Below, one piece after another: positions 34,715 through 46,000 of a DNA stretch of 64,000 nt (its first letter is position 1; every line of letters begins with the position of its first letter). The position numbers and the translations under genes are program-made. The notes beneath the pieces were generated by a model. It saw only the letters and a program-made list of their open reading frames with translations, ran no database searches and had not been told where the DNA came from. The stretch is taken from assembly GCA_942486035.1 (NCBI GenBank), contig CALNXK010000022.1:3002501-3066500 (forward strand), in the 5' to 3' direction. The stretch comes from Porites lobata. Its lineage: Eukaryota; Cnidaria; Anthozoa; Scleractinia; Poritidae.

Positions 34715-37700
34715 TTAGTAGCTTTTTTCTGCAATAGGATTGGCATGGATGGTCACATTCTTTATTCGAACATCTGTGATAGGCCGATATGTTTTCTCAT
34801 TCACTGGCAGTTTCTCTAAATCATCAAGAGTTTCCAGACCATCAATGACCCTGCAGATTATAAACAACAACGGTAACTTATGCCTTGACCTGAACAGTTG
34901 TGCTCAGACATGACTCAGCTACTATAGTCAAATTTCTTATATCAAATTTAAATTTCCAACTGTTTGAAAAAGGGGCTTGCAGGTCAAGACTTGAACCTGA
35001 AAATTAACTAGAAGAGATTAACAGAATCTGAGTGACCTTGGCTGGCAAAGAGTGACCCCTACACTTGAGTAATAAGTAAATTACCTTGATCACACCTGAC
35101 TTGATCTCCACAGACCAAGGCAAGACCTTTGTCTTTTGCGAGATGTATGACATAGAATCACATGCTACAGCTCAACTCCTTACAAATATAGCTATTTACC
35201 TTTAATGATTGACAATATTATTATTATTGATTTGCAACACTTTGCTCTACCCATCCAGAGGCAGGTTTTTAATGTTATGTAGCACTGAGACTTAACAACA
35301 TTTTACTTGTAACATACTTTCCAAACACAGTATATTTCATGTCAAGGTGAGGTTGTTTGCCATAACAGATGAAGAACTGTGACCCATTTGTATCCTGTCC
35401 ACTATTTGCCATTGATACTGTTCCTCTTGCATTATGCTGTCAGGGGATAACAAAATTAGATTTAGCCTAGAAATATGTCTGGAAAAAGGCAAACAGTGTG
35501 AAATACGGGGAAAAACCCCCCAAAAGACAGAAGAAATAGAAAAGAAAATATTGCGTTTCAGCTGGGACTTGGGATAGTACACAGGAGAGGAGACAGAGTA
35601 TGCCTTGAGGCAGCAAAATCCTACACTCTTGATTAAATCTAAATACTTAACCCATTCACCCCATTCTGGTCAATATCTTGCTGAAGAGAACTAAATGTCT
35701 TCTTTTTTCAAGTAATTGAGCACTAGGCTACATGCAGCTTTTGCTCTTCATGATCAGATGCTGCTTCCAACGACGTGCAGCTTTGTTTGTGGCACTTCTG
35801 TTGCCAGGTAACTGCAGATAATAGTCTGATATCTATATTCATATATGTATAAAGGTGACTCAAAATCCCACGGCCCTTTGTGATCCATGGATGAGGCAAA
35901 ATTAATTTCAACCAATTTATAAAACTTGCTTTTCAAGGAGTGAAGTATTATGATCTTTGAAGTTAAATTTTCAACTTAAGTGGATGAAAAAACTTGAATG
36001 AATTCAAGCTTGATCAGGAATCATACCCTGACCTTTGCATTATTGACTGCAAGGAAAGCTTTACCCAATTTTAAGGCTCTGAAAACAAATTATTATTTTA
36101 ACCTTCAGGATCCTTGTTCATTTGAGTTGTTTACATAAGTGTATAATGTATCTACACCCAAACTTACCCTAAGTGATGGACTTAGCTCATCTGCAAATTT
36201 CTTGCCCCAGATGCTTTTGCCACTTTTACCAGTACCTGTGTCAAATAATTATAACTCTCAGTCAAGAACAGAGGTCAATCAGCGATGAAATAGCTTTTCA
36301 GTCATTGAAAGGTGTGGGTTATTACAGTAAACCTTTTTACTCTACCTGTGGGGTCTCCAGTTTGCACCATAAAACCCTTGATGTTTCTGTAAAAAAATGT
36401 ACATGCAAACTTTAAAGGACAACTTTAACAGTTTTTAATATGAGCACTACTACCACGACTATTAACACCTCTACTATTGATATTTCTATTTTTAATATTG
36501 TTAACGTCCAGACAAAATGATTCGGTGGAAAGGAGTAATTTTTTATTGACAGAAACGTTACTGCAACAGACGTGAATGAAGACTTAACATTGACCTCTAT
36601 GTTCTTTAATTTTCTTTCTTTTTCTTTGAAGTGGCCCAGAATGTCTTAAAGTAACAGTTATGTCTCAGAGTAATAAATTATATATTTTGTACAAATTTAC
36701 CGACTATTTATTGTTACAGTATTACTAGACTGCAATGTTTTAGTGAGAATTGTTTCACAGTTTTATTTTAGAGGTGTTTTCCACCATTTTGCACATGCTA
36801 TGACATTCCTGTTTGAGTGCTAAATTATAAAATGATTGCAGTCATAAGTCAAATTCCTGTTTGTCTATTCCTAACCACTAAAATATGGAATATCGTACAA
36901 GGCAAGTTAGGAATCAATACACATTGTGCATTGAACAAGTCTACTTTCACTAAGGGAACTTACCTATGGAAAGTGCAGTTGTCGTAGTAACTGCTGGCAC
37001 AGAGAGCTAGAAAGTTCTGCAAAAGATAATCATAGCACAGTCTTTGAGGTTGTGTGCTTGACTTGCTTTTCCCACTGCTTGACATTTTTCAAGACAGGGA
37101 TTTTGGCTTCAAATTACATGAATGCTCAATATGGCAAATTTAAGAACAGACTTCCACTGATGTCCTGAGGATATTTTCTTATGAGCAGGTCATAACTTAG
37201 CTAGAAAACTTTTACCGGGATCGGTTGGTTCTTCATTTAACGTGCATATGTGCTGATATGTAGTGAAGAATTTAATGCACCGGATGTGCTCATTGTGTTC
37301 TGTGAAGACTAAACTGTCAAGGGTACTGAGTCAAAAAACAATCTTACAAAATATCGATGAGCGATTTCCCGAAACTATACCTGGCAACTTTATGAGTACA
37401 TCCATGTTGTGAATCGCAATTTGCTCGACTTTCTTGCTGTTGCTGCTTCAGCTTATCTCCTAAATTTTGAATAGGACTCGACTACGACAACACTGTAGTT
37501 AATTGCTTGTTTTCACTCGACGATTTTGATTATTCTGTCGTTCACACATGGGGCAACGATAAAAGCAAAGCTGTGATTGGAGGAGTCACAGTACCGCCAA
37601 GGTGGCGCAAACACTTTCCAGAAAATGGGAACTGAATTATAATTGGCTAATCACGGGAAAGGAATGTAGTTCGGTTTTCAGCAGCCGTTAGTGGGGAGGA

Positions 37701-39338
37701 GCGATGCGTGACGACACTAAAAACGGCTGTGTAGCAGACTAGTCATAACTGGATTTTACAGTCAAACTTGTATTAAGAGAAACTGACAGTACTAAGTGGG
37801 CTCTTTCTTAAGTCCCGGAAAACTGAAGTGTATTACAGTGCGACTGGGAAAACAGTGAACACTTGAAATATTTCAGGAATGTTTCTTGTGTTATGACCAA
37901 TCACAGCAAAGATCAGGACATGTGAGCAAGCCACAAAACCACAAACTAATTAATGTCCTTGCTTGTAGTTTAGTTTTCTCACACCTGATTGGTTTTTTTT
38001 TGCACCACAATAACATTCCAGAAATATTTCTGGTTTTCACAGTTTTCCTGGTTTGACTGTAAGTGGTCACCTCTATTAAGCAGTCGTGATCAATTTTTTG
38101 TACCTCCCAACAAGTGTTTTAATTGTCTTCACCTCTTTTAAATGGTCCCTTAATTATCAAGGTTTACCATACCGGTGCAATAGACACCCTGTATATGGCA
38201 TTTGGTGATCTTTTATTTCCTTATTTTTGCTCAAGAAAAAGTCAATAATATATTAAAGGGCAATCATTTGTACACATGATGGATACTTCACATACCTTAT
38301 AGAACTGTCAATCTCTAATAAGCAGTCAGTTGACTAATAATTCTCCAAGGGTGATTACTTAATATAGGTTTGACTGTAATTGTATTTGTCATGCTCTAAA
38401 TGAGTGAAAAACTGACAATGATATGCCTCCACAAGCTTCTTGGCATCAATTGGACCGACAGCACAAAGGTCAACAAACATGCCACACTACAAGTGCTCGG
38501 TCCAAGCACTGAGTTCTGCAGTTTCAGAAATTCCTAAAGACCCTAATACAGCAGGTATTTCTTCTTCTGTCAGAATAACCTAGAGAGTGTTTTTAACAGG
38601 TGGCTTGCTACTGTCTGCCATGTTTTTGATGTCCCTCTAAACAATCCCTAGAGCTTTTATGGCTATTCAAAAGGTGGATATTATCCACTGATGCTCTCTC
38701 CTCCGCAGAGGCTTCTTTGTGTTGTGGGGAGGCTGGGGAGAAAGAAAAAGAGAGCATGCGGGGCACGATGGGAAGGGGGAAGAGAGAAGAGAGGCTCCCT
38801 CTTCCCATTGTCCCCCGTGTGCTTACTATTTCTTTGATTATTGTTATATTTTTAAAGGGATACCCAGCAGGAGCCTCTGCGGAGGAGAGAGCCACTGATG
38901 TAGATTGACTGTGGGGAAGGCAAGGTAGTATTCTTTTGTCATGTGATGGAGGACTGACTGGGAGAGAGGTGGGGAGGAACCTTGACTGTGTGGGTGATGC
39001 TAAGGATTACATTTAGCAAACCTTGGCCTTAGGACATAATAAAAACCTATGACACCTGGTCTGTGTATAGAAAAACAACTTCTATATTTTGAGCATGTGC
39101 AGGGCAATAATTTATTATAGTGCATTATTAGTATAGGTAATAGCATGATTTGTGGTGATATATGGCATAAATACCACGAGTGATATTTCAAAATTGTTAT
39201 ACGTAATTTCACGAGCCGATAGGCGAGTGAAATTTGATACAATTTTGAAATATCACGAGTGGTATTTATGCCAAATATCACGAACAAATCATGCTATTAT
39301 TTGTTTATACTACTACCCGCAAAAGGTTTGTAATTTTC

Positions 39339-39371
<33 letters not shown>

Positions 39372-39816
39372 ACTGATCTAAGCCAATCAAATTGCAGAAA
39401 TTTCTCATGTAGTAGTATAAACAGGTGAAATTCTGGTTAATGCTCATATTCTCTTCCATCTTGTCTTCCATAAAATAATTAAAATGTTTAAAAAATAAAA
39501 TGAACATGAAAAAAACAGTACATAAATAAGGTAAGATTTCCGTACAGACACATCCATATGCATATTTCTTTCTGTGAAAAAGTATGAAATTGTTGCATGC
39601 ATAATAAATGTATGGGGCTGTACGGAAATTCTACCAAAGTTACCTCTTACCTCACAGGCTTTAGGAGTGTCCTCGCAAAAGAGTTCTATTTTCAAGTCTC
39701 CTAAGTCGGTATGCAGAGTAACAGACTAAAAATATAGGATTGAAATTGAAAGTTATTTGTTCTCAGTTTAGTAGGTTTAAAGGCTCAGCCAAACCAAGAA
39801 CATCATAACCCACCAT
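34715..39816 (-). CDS. PPIL3: Peptidyl-prolyl isomerase-like 3 (cyclophilin)
   Basis: Exons (minus): 39816-39814, 39725-39651, 37016-36964, 36386-36346, 36235-36168, 35436-35318, 34850-34715; 164 aa (human 161). A single cyclophilin domain fills the protein: SVTLHTDLGDLKIELF, FHRNIKGFMVQTGD (catalytic Arg and the FMxQ core), SIWGKKFADE, MANSGQDTNGSQFFI, DMKYTVFGKVIDGLE. PPIL3 belongs to nuclear spliceosome-associated cyclophilins. The cyclosporin-contact tryptophan of cyclophilin A is replaced by His (KQPHLDM), as I recall in the human orthologue. The first coding exon supplies the ATG alone: the donor GTGGGT follows it directly, and exon 2 opens at TCT (Ser2). The long intron 2 carries several MITEs. 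The gene diverges from GNL1 and converges on DNAAF5. Confidence 0.93.
37759..38376. mobile_element. TA-flanked CAGTCAAAC element, outer copy
   Basis: The ends CAGTCAAACTTGTATTAAG and TTAATATAGGTTTGACTG are inverted and flanked by TA (37757-37758 and 38377-38378). The outer element is interrupted by a second TA-flanked element (37836-38059). It is pogo/Tigger-like by terminus and target, and lies in PPIL3 intron 2. Confidence 0.75.
37836..38059. mobile_element. TA-flanked element nested in the 37759 copy
   Basis: The ends CAGTGCGACTGGGAAAAC and GTTTTCCTGGTTTGACTG are inverted, flanked by TA (37834-37835 and 38060-38061). The arms continue (GAAATATTTCAGGAATG and CATTCCAGAAATATTTC). It inserted into the outer element after the outer one arrived. 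Confidence 0.75.
38694..38891. mobile_element. MULE-like MITE with 9-bp TSD
   Basis: The ends CTCTCTCCTCCGCAGAGGC and GCCTCTGCGGAGGAGAGAG are perfectly inverted. Both flanks are CCACTGATG (38685-38693 and 38892-38900), a perfect 9-bp duplication, as Mutator-like elements make. Inner arms AGAGCATGCGGGGCACGATGG and GGGAAG/CTTCCC words also pair. It lies in PPIL3 intron 2. Confidence 0.85.
39131..39310. mobile_element. Long perfect-arm hairpin element
   Basis: The left arm holds ATAGCATGATTTGT, GGCATAAATACCACGAGTGA and TATTTCAAAATTGT. The right arm mirrors it. The loop reads CACGAGCCGATAGGCGAGTG. Outside it, GTTTATACTACTACCCGC and TAGTAGTATAAAC (to about 39422) form a further inverted pair, so it may be a compound element. 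It lies in PPIL3 intron 2. Confidence 0.75.
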
Positions 39817-40029
39817 TTTTAGTTTACTATGACGAAACGATGCAGTTTATAGTTGGGGAAGCGAAATCATATCAACGTCTCGTCAACGTGCCGCAATCAT
39901 CCGCCATATTTATTTAAGGAGGCAGGGTTACCAAGCTCTACACGACAGAGTATCAAATAAATCTGTTACATGAAAGGGTAGATTCATTGTGCCCCGAAGA
40001 TTTGTTTTCATTGAGTTGATTGCTGAAGA
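39817..40029. promoter_or_regulatory. Bidirectional promoter between PPIL3 and GNL1
   Basis: This 213-bp gap separates divergent start codons. CCGCCATATT at 39901-39910 is a YY1-type site (AATATGGCGG on the other strand). I see no TATA box. Shared control is inferred from spacing. Confidence 0.55.
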
Positions 40030-43000
40030 ATGCCGCGAAAAAAACCTTTTAGCAACAAACAGAAGAAGAAGCAGCTGCAGGAAAAACGCGAAAAGAAACG
40101 TTTTCAAAATCAGGGTATGCCTTTGGGCTGTACAGTCTCAAATACCCACTCTATATTAATTTACTAGGTAGTGTCAGGCCAGGTGTTTTTCCATTGATAT
40201 TGTTTTCTTCAGTTTTCTTGATATGAAGCGTATCTCATTAAAATAGACGAGCCAAGTAAGTCCTCGAACGACGGAAACTCTGCAGATTCAGAAGGAGGAG
40301 AAGAATCGGAGATTGGAGATAGATCATTGAATTCTGATAAAACTGTCAAACTACACAATCAGCCTTTACGGCCAGATGCACTCAAAAAACATGATCCAAA
40401 CAGGTAGTTAATATAGTGTTTATACGCTTAATTCTAGTTTTATTTCTTATTAATCAACCTGCATAGTTACAGTGTGCCTACATAGTGTACCCCACCCCTA
40501 TTACTTAGTATTTCACCGTGACCTAACCCAGCTTTTCCGTGAGAAAGATATTAACACTGGCACTTCGGTTGGCACTTGAAGCACGATTGGCCTCCCAGGG
40601 GGCGGGGGGAGGGGTGGTTGGTACTCCAGGGTTAAAGTGAAGGAGTCGCTCAAAGGATTTTCCTGGGTTGGAAATTTTCCATTTTGGGTTGGAAAATTTG
40701 GCAAGTATTTTTTGACATGCAATGATTTAGATGGTTTTTTTGGGTTTTCAAAGTTTAACCCCCGAAAATCCTTTGATCAGCCCTGTCACTTTAATTCTTG
40801 GAACCCCACTGGGTTATACGTGTATGTACCTCAAACAGCCCTAGCCCTAGCTCATGAATAATTTGGGCTAGCAGACAAAGGAAATAGGGAATTAAACCTA
40901 AGTTAAAAAATTTTAACCTGAATTTAGTTTTGACCCGTAACAGTCATAATAGTCTTTATATTATATCTAGGTACCGTCTGCACTTTGATCGTGAATCTAA
41001 AGATGAAATTGAAGCAAGAAAAAAGGCATCCCGAGAGCCTCTAGAATATGTTGCAGAGGTGCCAAGACCTTTCTACTACTATTACTACTTAACTACTACT
41101 ACTATTACCACTACCACTACCACTCCACTACCACTACAACTACCATTACCACTGCCACTACCTTTGCCACTAATACTACTACCACTATCACTATTATTAT
41201 TATTATTATTATTACTATTATCATTATTACTACTATTGTTGTTGTTGTTAAGTCTCACAAACTTTAAGGCAACTACCTCTTTTTGCTTCACCAAAGTGTC
41301 AAACCGCTGTCTTTATTTGTCTGGGCACTGACTTAAAGTACAGCCCAATGGTTGAGCTTATTAACTTTAAATTACCCTGTCTATTTAGGACCTTTTAAGA
41401 GCTTTTAAAATGCCTATTTCATAATCACAGATTTTTTTTGTCAAATGTAGGAAAGCCTTGAAGTGAGTTTAGAAACTATATACAATCCTGGATCAGGTCT
41501 GTGCTTCTTGTTATTATTTAACAAAATCATTGAAACAGTGGTTATATTTTATGCATGCATATTGACTTGATTATTAAAATTTCATATTGTTTATATTTGT
41601 TGATTGCCTGTAAATTTATGTCAGCAGTTCTTGATGTGCCTAAACGTCCCCCATGGAAGTACAGTATGACAAAACAACAAGTGGAAAGAACTGAGGAGGA
41701 AATGTTTGAAAACTTCTTGGAAAAAATTTATGATGAATACAAGCTGTCAGAATTAAGTTACTTTGAACGTAACTTGGAGGTAATCTTGACTAATAATACT
41801 ATATTCTTACTGGTGGCAATTAAAACTTGTCCATCTATTTTTGTCAGAAGGGGAAGAATTTTGTAACAGTCATGACTTTTCAAAAAGGCAATCATACAGT
41901 TACTCTAATTAACAGCTGCTAAGATGAAGATTACTAATTACAATGTGTATGGCAATATGTGAGACATTACTGACTGGTTAAAACATAAAGGGTGCCTTCT
42001 TTTATGCGAACCAGGGTTGTCAGTAAGTTTTCAAGTTGCCGGGTAAATGCAACAAGTAGGCGGAGAATCAAACAGCTAGGGATTTAGTTTGGTTCTATTT
42101 TTTTTCTATTTTCCTATGAAAGCAGCCAGGGGCCACATTCATAGTAGCCAGGGGAAATCCTCAGCCCCCGCCTCTTAATGGCAGCCCTGCGAACGTTAAT
42201 CTCCTCACAACTCTTGGCTCTTTGAGCTAAAAACTAGATCAATAACACTCTTCAGTAGATGTACCTTAAAGGAAAAACATGCTTACTCTACATGTACTTA
42301 TTAATAATATAATATTCAAGTATTGATAGCTATAGATAGAAATGGGGTAACATGAGCTAGAACATATTATGTGTTAGAGTGACATGCTACATTGTATTTT
42401 TCATTGTTTGTGTTATACTGTAGACATGGAGACAGTTGTGGAGAGTGTTAGAAGTTTCAGACATTGTTGTCCTGATCGCTGATATTCGAAATCCCGTAAG
42501 TGAAGCTTGACAGGTAGTAATGTGATTTTTGTTTATTATTTGTCATTATTAGTTTCACCATGGCTCCCCATAATCAATGTATAATATTTTTGGAACAGAG
42601 ATTTGTTTTATAGAAATTGAGTAAAGCCATTTAAGCTGCTTCTCTCTCACAATTCCCAACATTAAACTAATTTCTTATTTTTCAGGAATGTTCAAAACAT
42701 TAACTTAATTCTCTTGGGTTTCTCTGTTTTATACTTTCTCTGTTTTAAAGATTTCTTTTGTATAACATGGGTCTGCAAGTCAAATATTCTTGTTTTTTTT
42801 TATTTTTAGTTTAAGAGTCTCACAGTGTAGCATTGATTGTATGTATCTTCTTTAATAGGTTCTTCATTTTCCTCCCACACTCTACAATCATGTTGTGAAG
42901 GACTTGAAAAAGAAGTTAGTGCTGGTCTTAAACAAGGTACTGAAAATTACTGATGTCTGAATCTACAATGAGGCCAAGACATAAGGCGATTACCAAAAGG

Positions 43001-46000
43001 CTGAAATGGCATGCTGGAGTAGTCGTTTTGAAAGTGAAGTACCTTAAATCCTCTATTGGCCCCCCCTCAAATATGCCACCTCCCTCTAATAAGCCTCCCC
43101 CTTTCAAGGGAAGAAAGTCAATAAGCCCCCCTCCCCCTCCCCTATTTATTCTTCTCTAATAAATGATAGACTATATTAATCAACCACGACTGTAAAACTT
43201 TGTGTGGACTGGTCCGGGATGGTTTATTTACCTACTGAAAGATGGGATTTGATTCTGATCCTCTGCTGCATGACCTAAAAATTCTTGTACTTGAGCTTTT
43301 CCACTTTGTAATCTTGTTCTTTATGGGGAACTCATACCATCGTCGTTTGGGTTTCTGTGCTTTGTTTACCAAACCACAGTAATTTTGTTATGGGAAATAC
43401 AGTTATATCTAGATTAACATGTGGTTTAAAGCCTTAAGGATTAGAAATATACATTTTATCATTAGAAGCTGTCAATTATTAGTAGAGGCTGTAAATAAAA
43501 ATTTTGTCTGTTACTTTTGATGGAAGCAGCTTTCCACTACTGGCTTTGCTCACCCTCTCAAAATATAAACCTTGGTTTTACAATAATGTACTATAAAGTA
43601 ACTTATTGGTGTTGGAAGGCCAAACTTTTTTGTCAACATTTTTACAGATAGATCTTGTCCCTCCAGAAGTAGTGACAGCTTGGAAACACTACTATTCAAC
43701 CAAGTTTGAAGAGCTGAATGTTGTTTGTTTCACCTCATTTCCCAAAGATGAGAGTGAACGCAAGAGAGAACCAGGCAAAGGTACTCTTATGTAGAAATAC
43801 CTTATTAATAGCAATCTACTAATTATAGAAAGACTTTTGTCTCTTTGGTTCAATGTTCTGTTTGTATGATTAAAATTGGTATGCAAAATTTGGTAATTAA
43901 AAAAAAAAGTAATAATAATGAAAAATGAAACGAAAAGAAGAGAAAAAAGAAGCGAAATGAGCAAAGAATAGGCTGTTCCAGGCTTTCATACAGTGATGAC
44001 GGTGTAAAGAGAATCGAGCAGGAAAAAGAGATGATCTCTTGGCAGAAAAAAAAACTTTGGTGAAGGCGGGGAGGGGGCTAGGGTAATTTTGTAGTATTTT
44101 CTTCGCGTTTTATAATATTGTAGGATAATGTATTTTTTAGTACATACATGGAGGAATGACTTTAAAAAAAATTGCAAGTCTTACAAGGGTCAGGGTAATG
44201 TATTTTTTAGTATAGACTTAGGAGGAATGACTTTAAAAAAATCGCAATTCTTACAAAGTTACAAGATTAAGGGTCAACGAAAACTTATTTTTGACAATTG
44301 TTATGTAAGATTAACCTGGCATTTAGTGATACATGTGTATTTGATTTTTTTAAAACAGTTTTATCAAAGCGTCGCCGTCGTAAGAGATGTTTCTTTCCTG
44401 TTGGACCAAGAGCACTTCTTGAAGCGTGTGAGAGATTGTGGGGAACGGAACGTATGTGCACCAAAAAAAATCTCTATGTAAATTGCTTTACGTTATCACT
44501 GTTGGTCCTGCAACTTACTTTCTATTTAATTTCTTTAAGTTGATTTTAGCAGCTGGCATAGAAAAATTAATGAACAGGAAAAAGGTGAAGACGAAGGAAT
44601 TCTTTATGATGATTATGGCAGCTCTGAAGAATCTGAAGGTATTGTCTGCTTGATAATTTTTATCACTAGTGCTTTTCTTTTGTTCAGTATGACTTCTGTA
44701 AAGATTTTGTTCATTTATTCTTGACATTTAAAAAATATACGTTAATTTTTTTTGTTCCGTGGCTGTTGAATTTCCAGCAGTTTTCTTCGTTTTATAGAAG
44801 AGGAAGGCAGTGGCTTTGAAGACGTTGAGCACAACGAAGACATCCTAACTCTAGGGCTAGTGGGTGAGTTTTCTTCTGCTGTAACTATTTTCATGTAATC
44901 TGGAAAATCTTGAGCCCGTTTGGCGAATCAGTAAAAGAACAGCACGCATTTTACGACGGATAGATGTGTGCAGTAAAGGACAGTCGTTCACAGTCTTCGG
45001 TCCACTTTCGGTTCTTTCACCACTAATTATTTAAGCTGTGTTGGTTTTCCTGCCGAGAGTTCCCTTTATTTGGAAAGATCCTTGTTTGGTTGACCTATTG
45101 GATGAAAGTAAGCAAGAGAAGTCCAAGAGAATGTTTCCGTCATTATGCTTGTATGCTCCGTTAAACCAACGGTAAAAGCCGCGCCCGGTTGTCTTTGTTT
45201 GCCAAACCAATCAAATTGCTTCTTTCCGCTCACTCTTCGTTGTCGTTAGGCTCACGCGTAATTAATAAACTTTATGCGACATCTCTCATAAGGGTATTGG
45301 TAGAATGACCTTGTCCAGTGTTACTACGAGCACTACTTATCTCGCGATCTACATAATTTCTTATGCGCCTGCCACACGGCTTAAGTTGTTGCTTTCAATG
45401 TCACTGGCTTTTCAGAGTGTGTCAAAATACCAGACTATAAAAATATAAATAAACGTACTGGATTACACTTAATGGTGAAACACTAACGGTTAAACACTAA
45501 CAGAATGGTTAAACTGACACTAACGTTTCTTTCATTCTAGGCCATCCAAATGTTGGAAAATCGTCAGTCTTGAATGGACTTGTTGGACACAAGGTAAGTA
45601 AGAACTGTCTTTGAGGTTTTGCATGTTGTTTGGATTTTTTCGTTGGAAGGGGTAAATTAGGAGAAGATGGACCCTCAGTCACAGGAAGATAAAACACCGC
45701 GAGAGGAATCCTCAGTCGGCGGGTAAAAGAAGGGAAAAAATGATATGAATTTTCTGTTTGTTTGTTTGTTTTTTTTTTTGTAGTAGGAATTTCCTTCTCT
45801 CAATTTTCCTTTGATGAAACTAGCAATCAGCTCGTGCGCTTATGAACCAGCTTTAAGAAAAACTGCTTGCCATCCTTTTGTTGGAAAACCGCGCATGAAA
45901 GTTTCTTGCACCCAGGGTAGTTGTTGGGTGTCCTGTGCTGTTTTATTATTATTATATTTTGTCTCATCGTCAGGTTGTGAGTACATCCCGTACTCCTGGT

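Noticed and set aside
40930..41331. 133-aa frame with long Thr/Leu/Pro runs, and a minus-strand Asn/Ser/Gly frame
   Set aside because: These are GNL1 exon 3 read through its donor into a trinucleotide microsatellite; the opposite frame is the same repeat.
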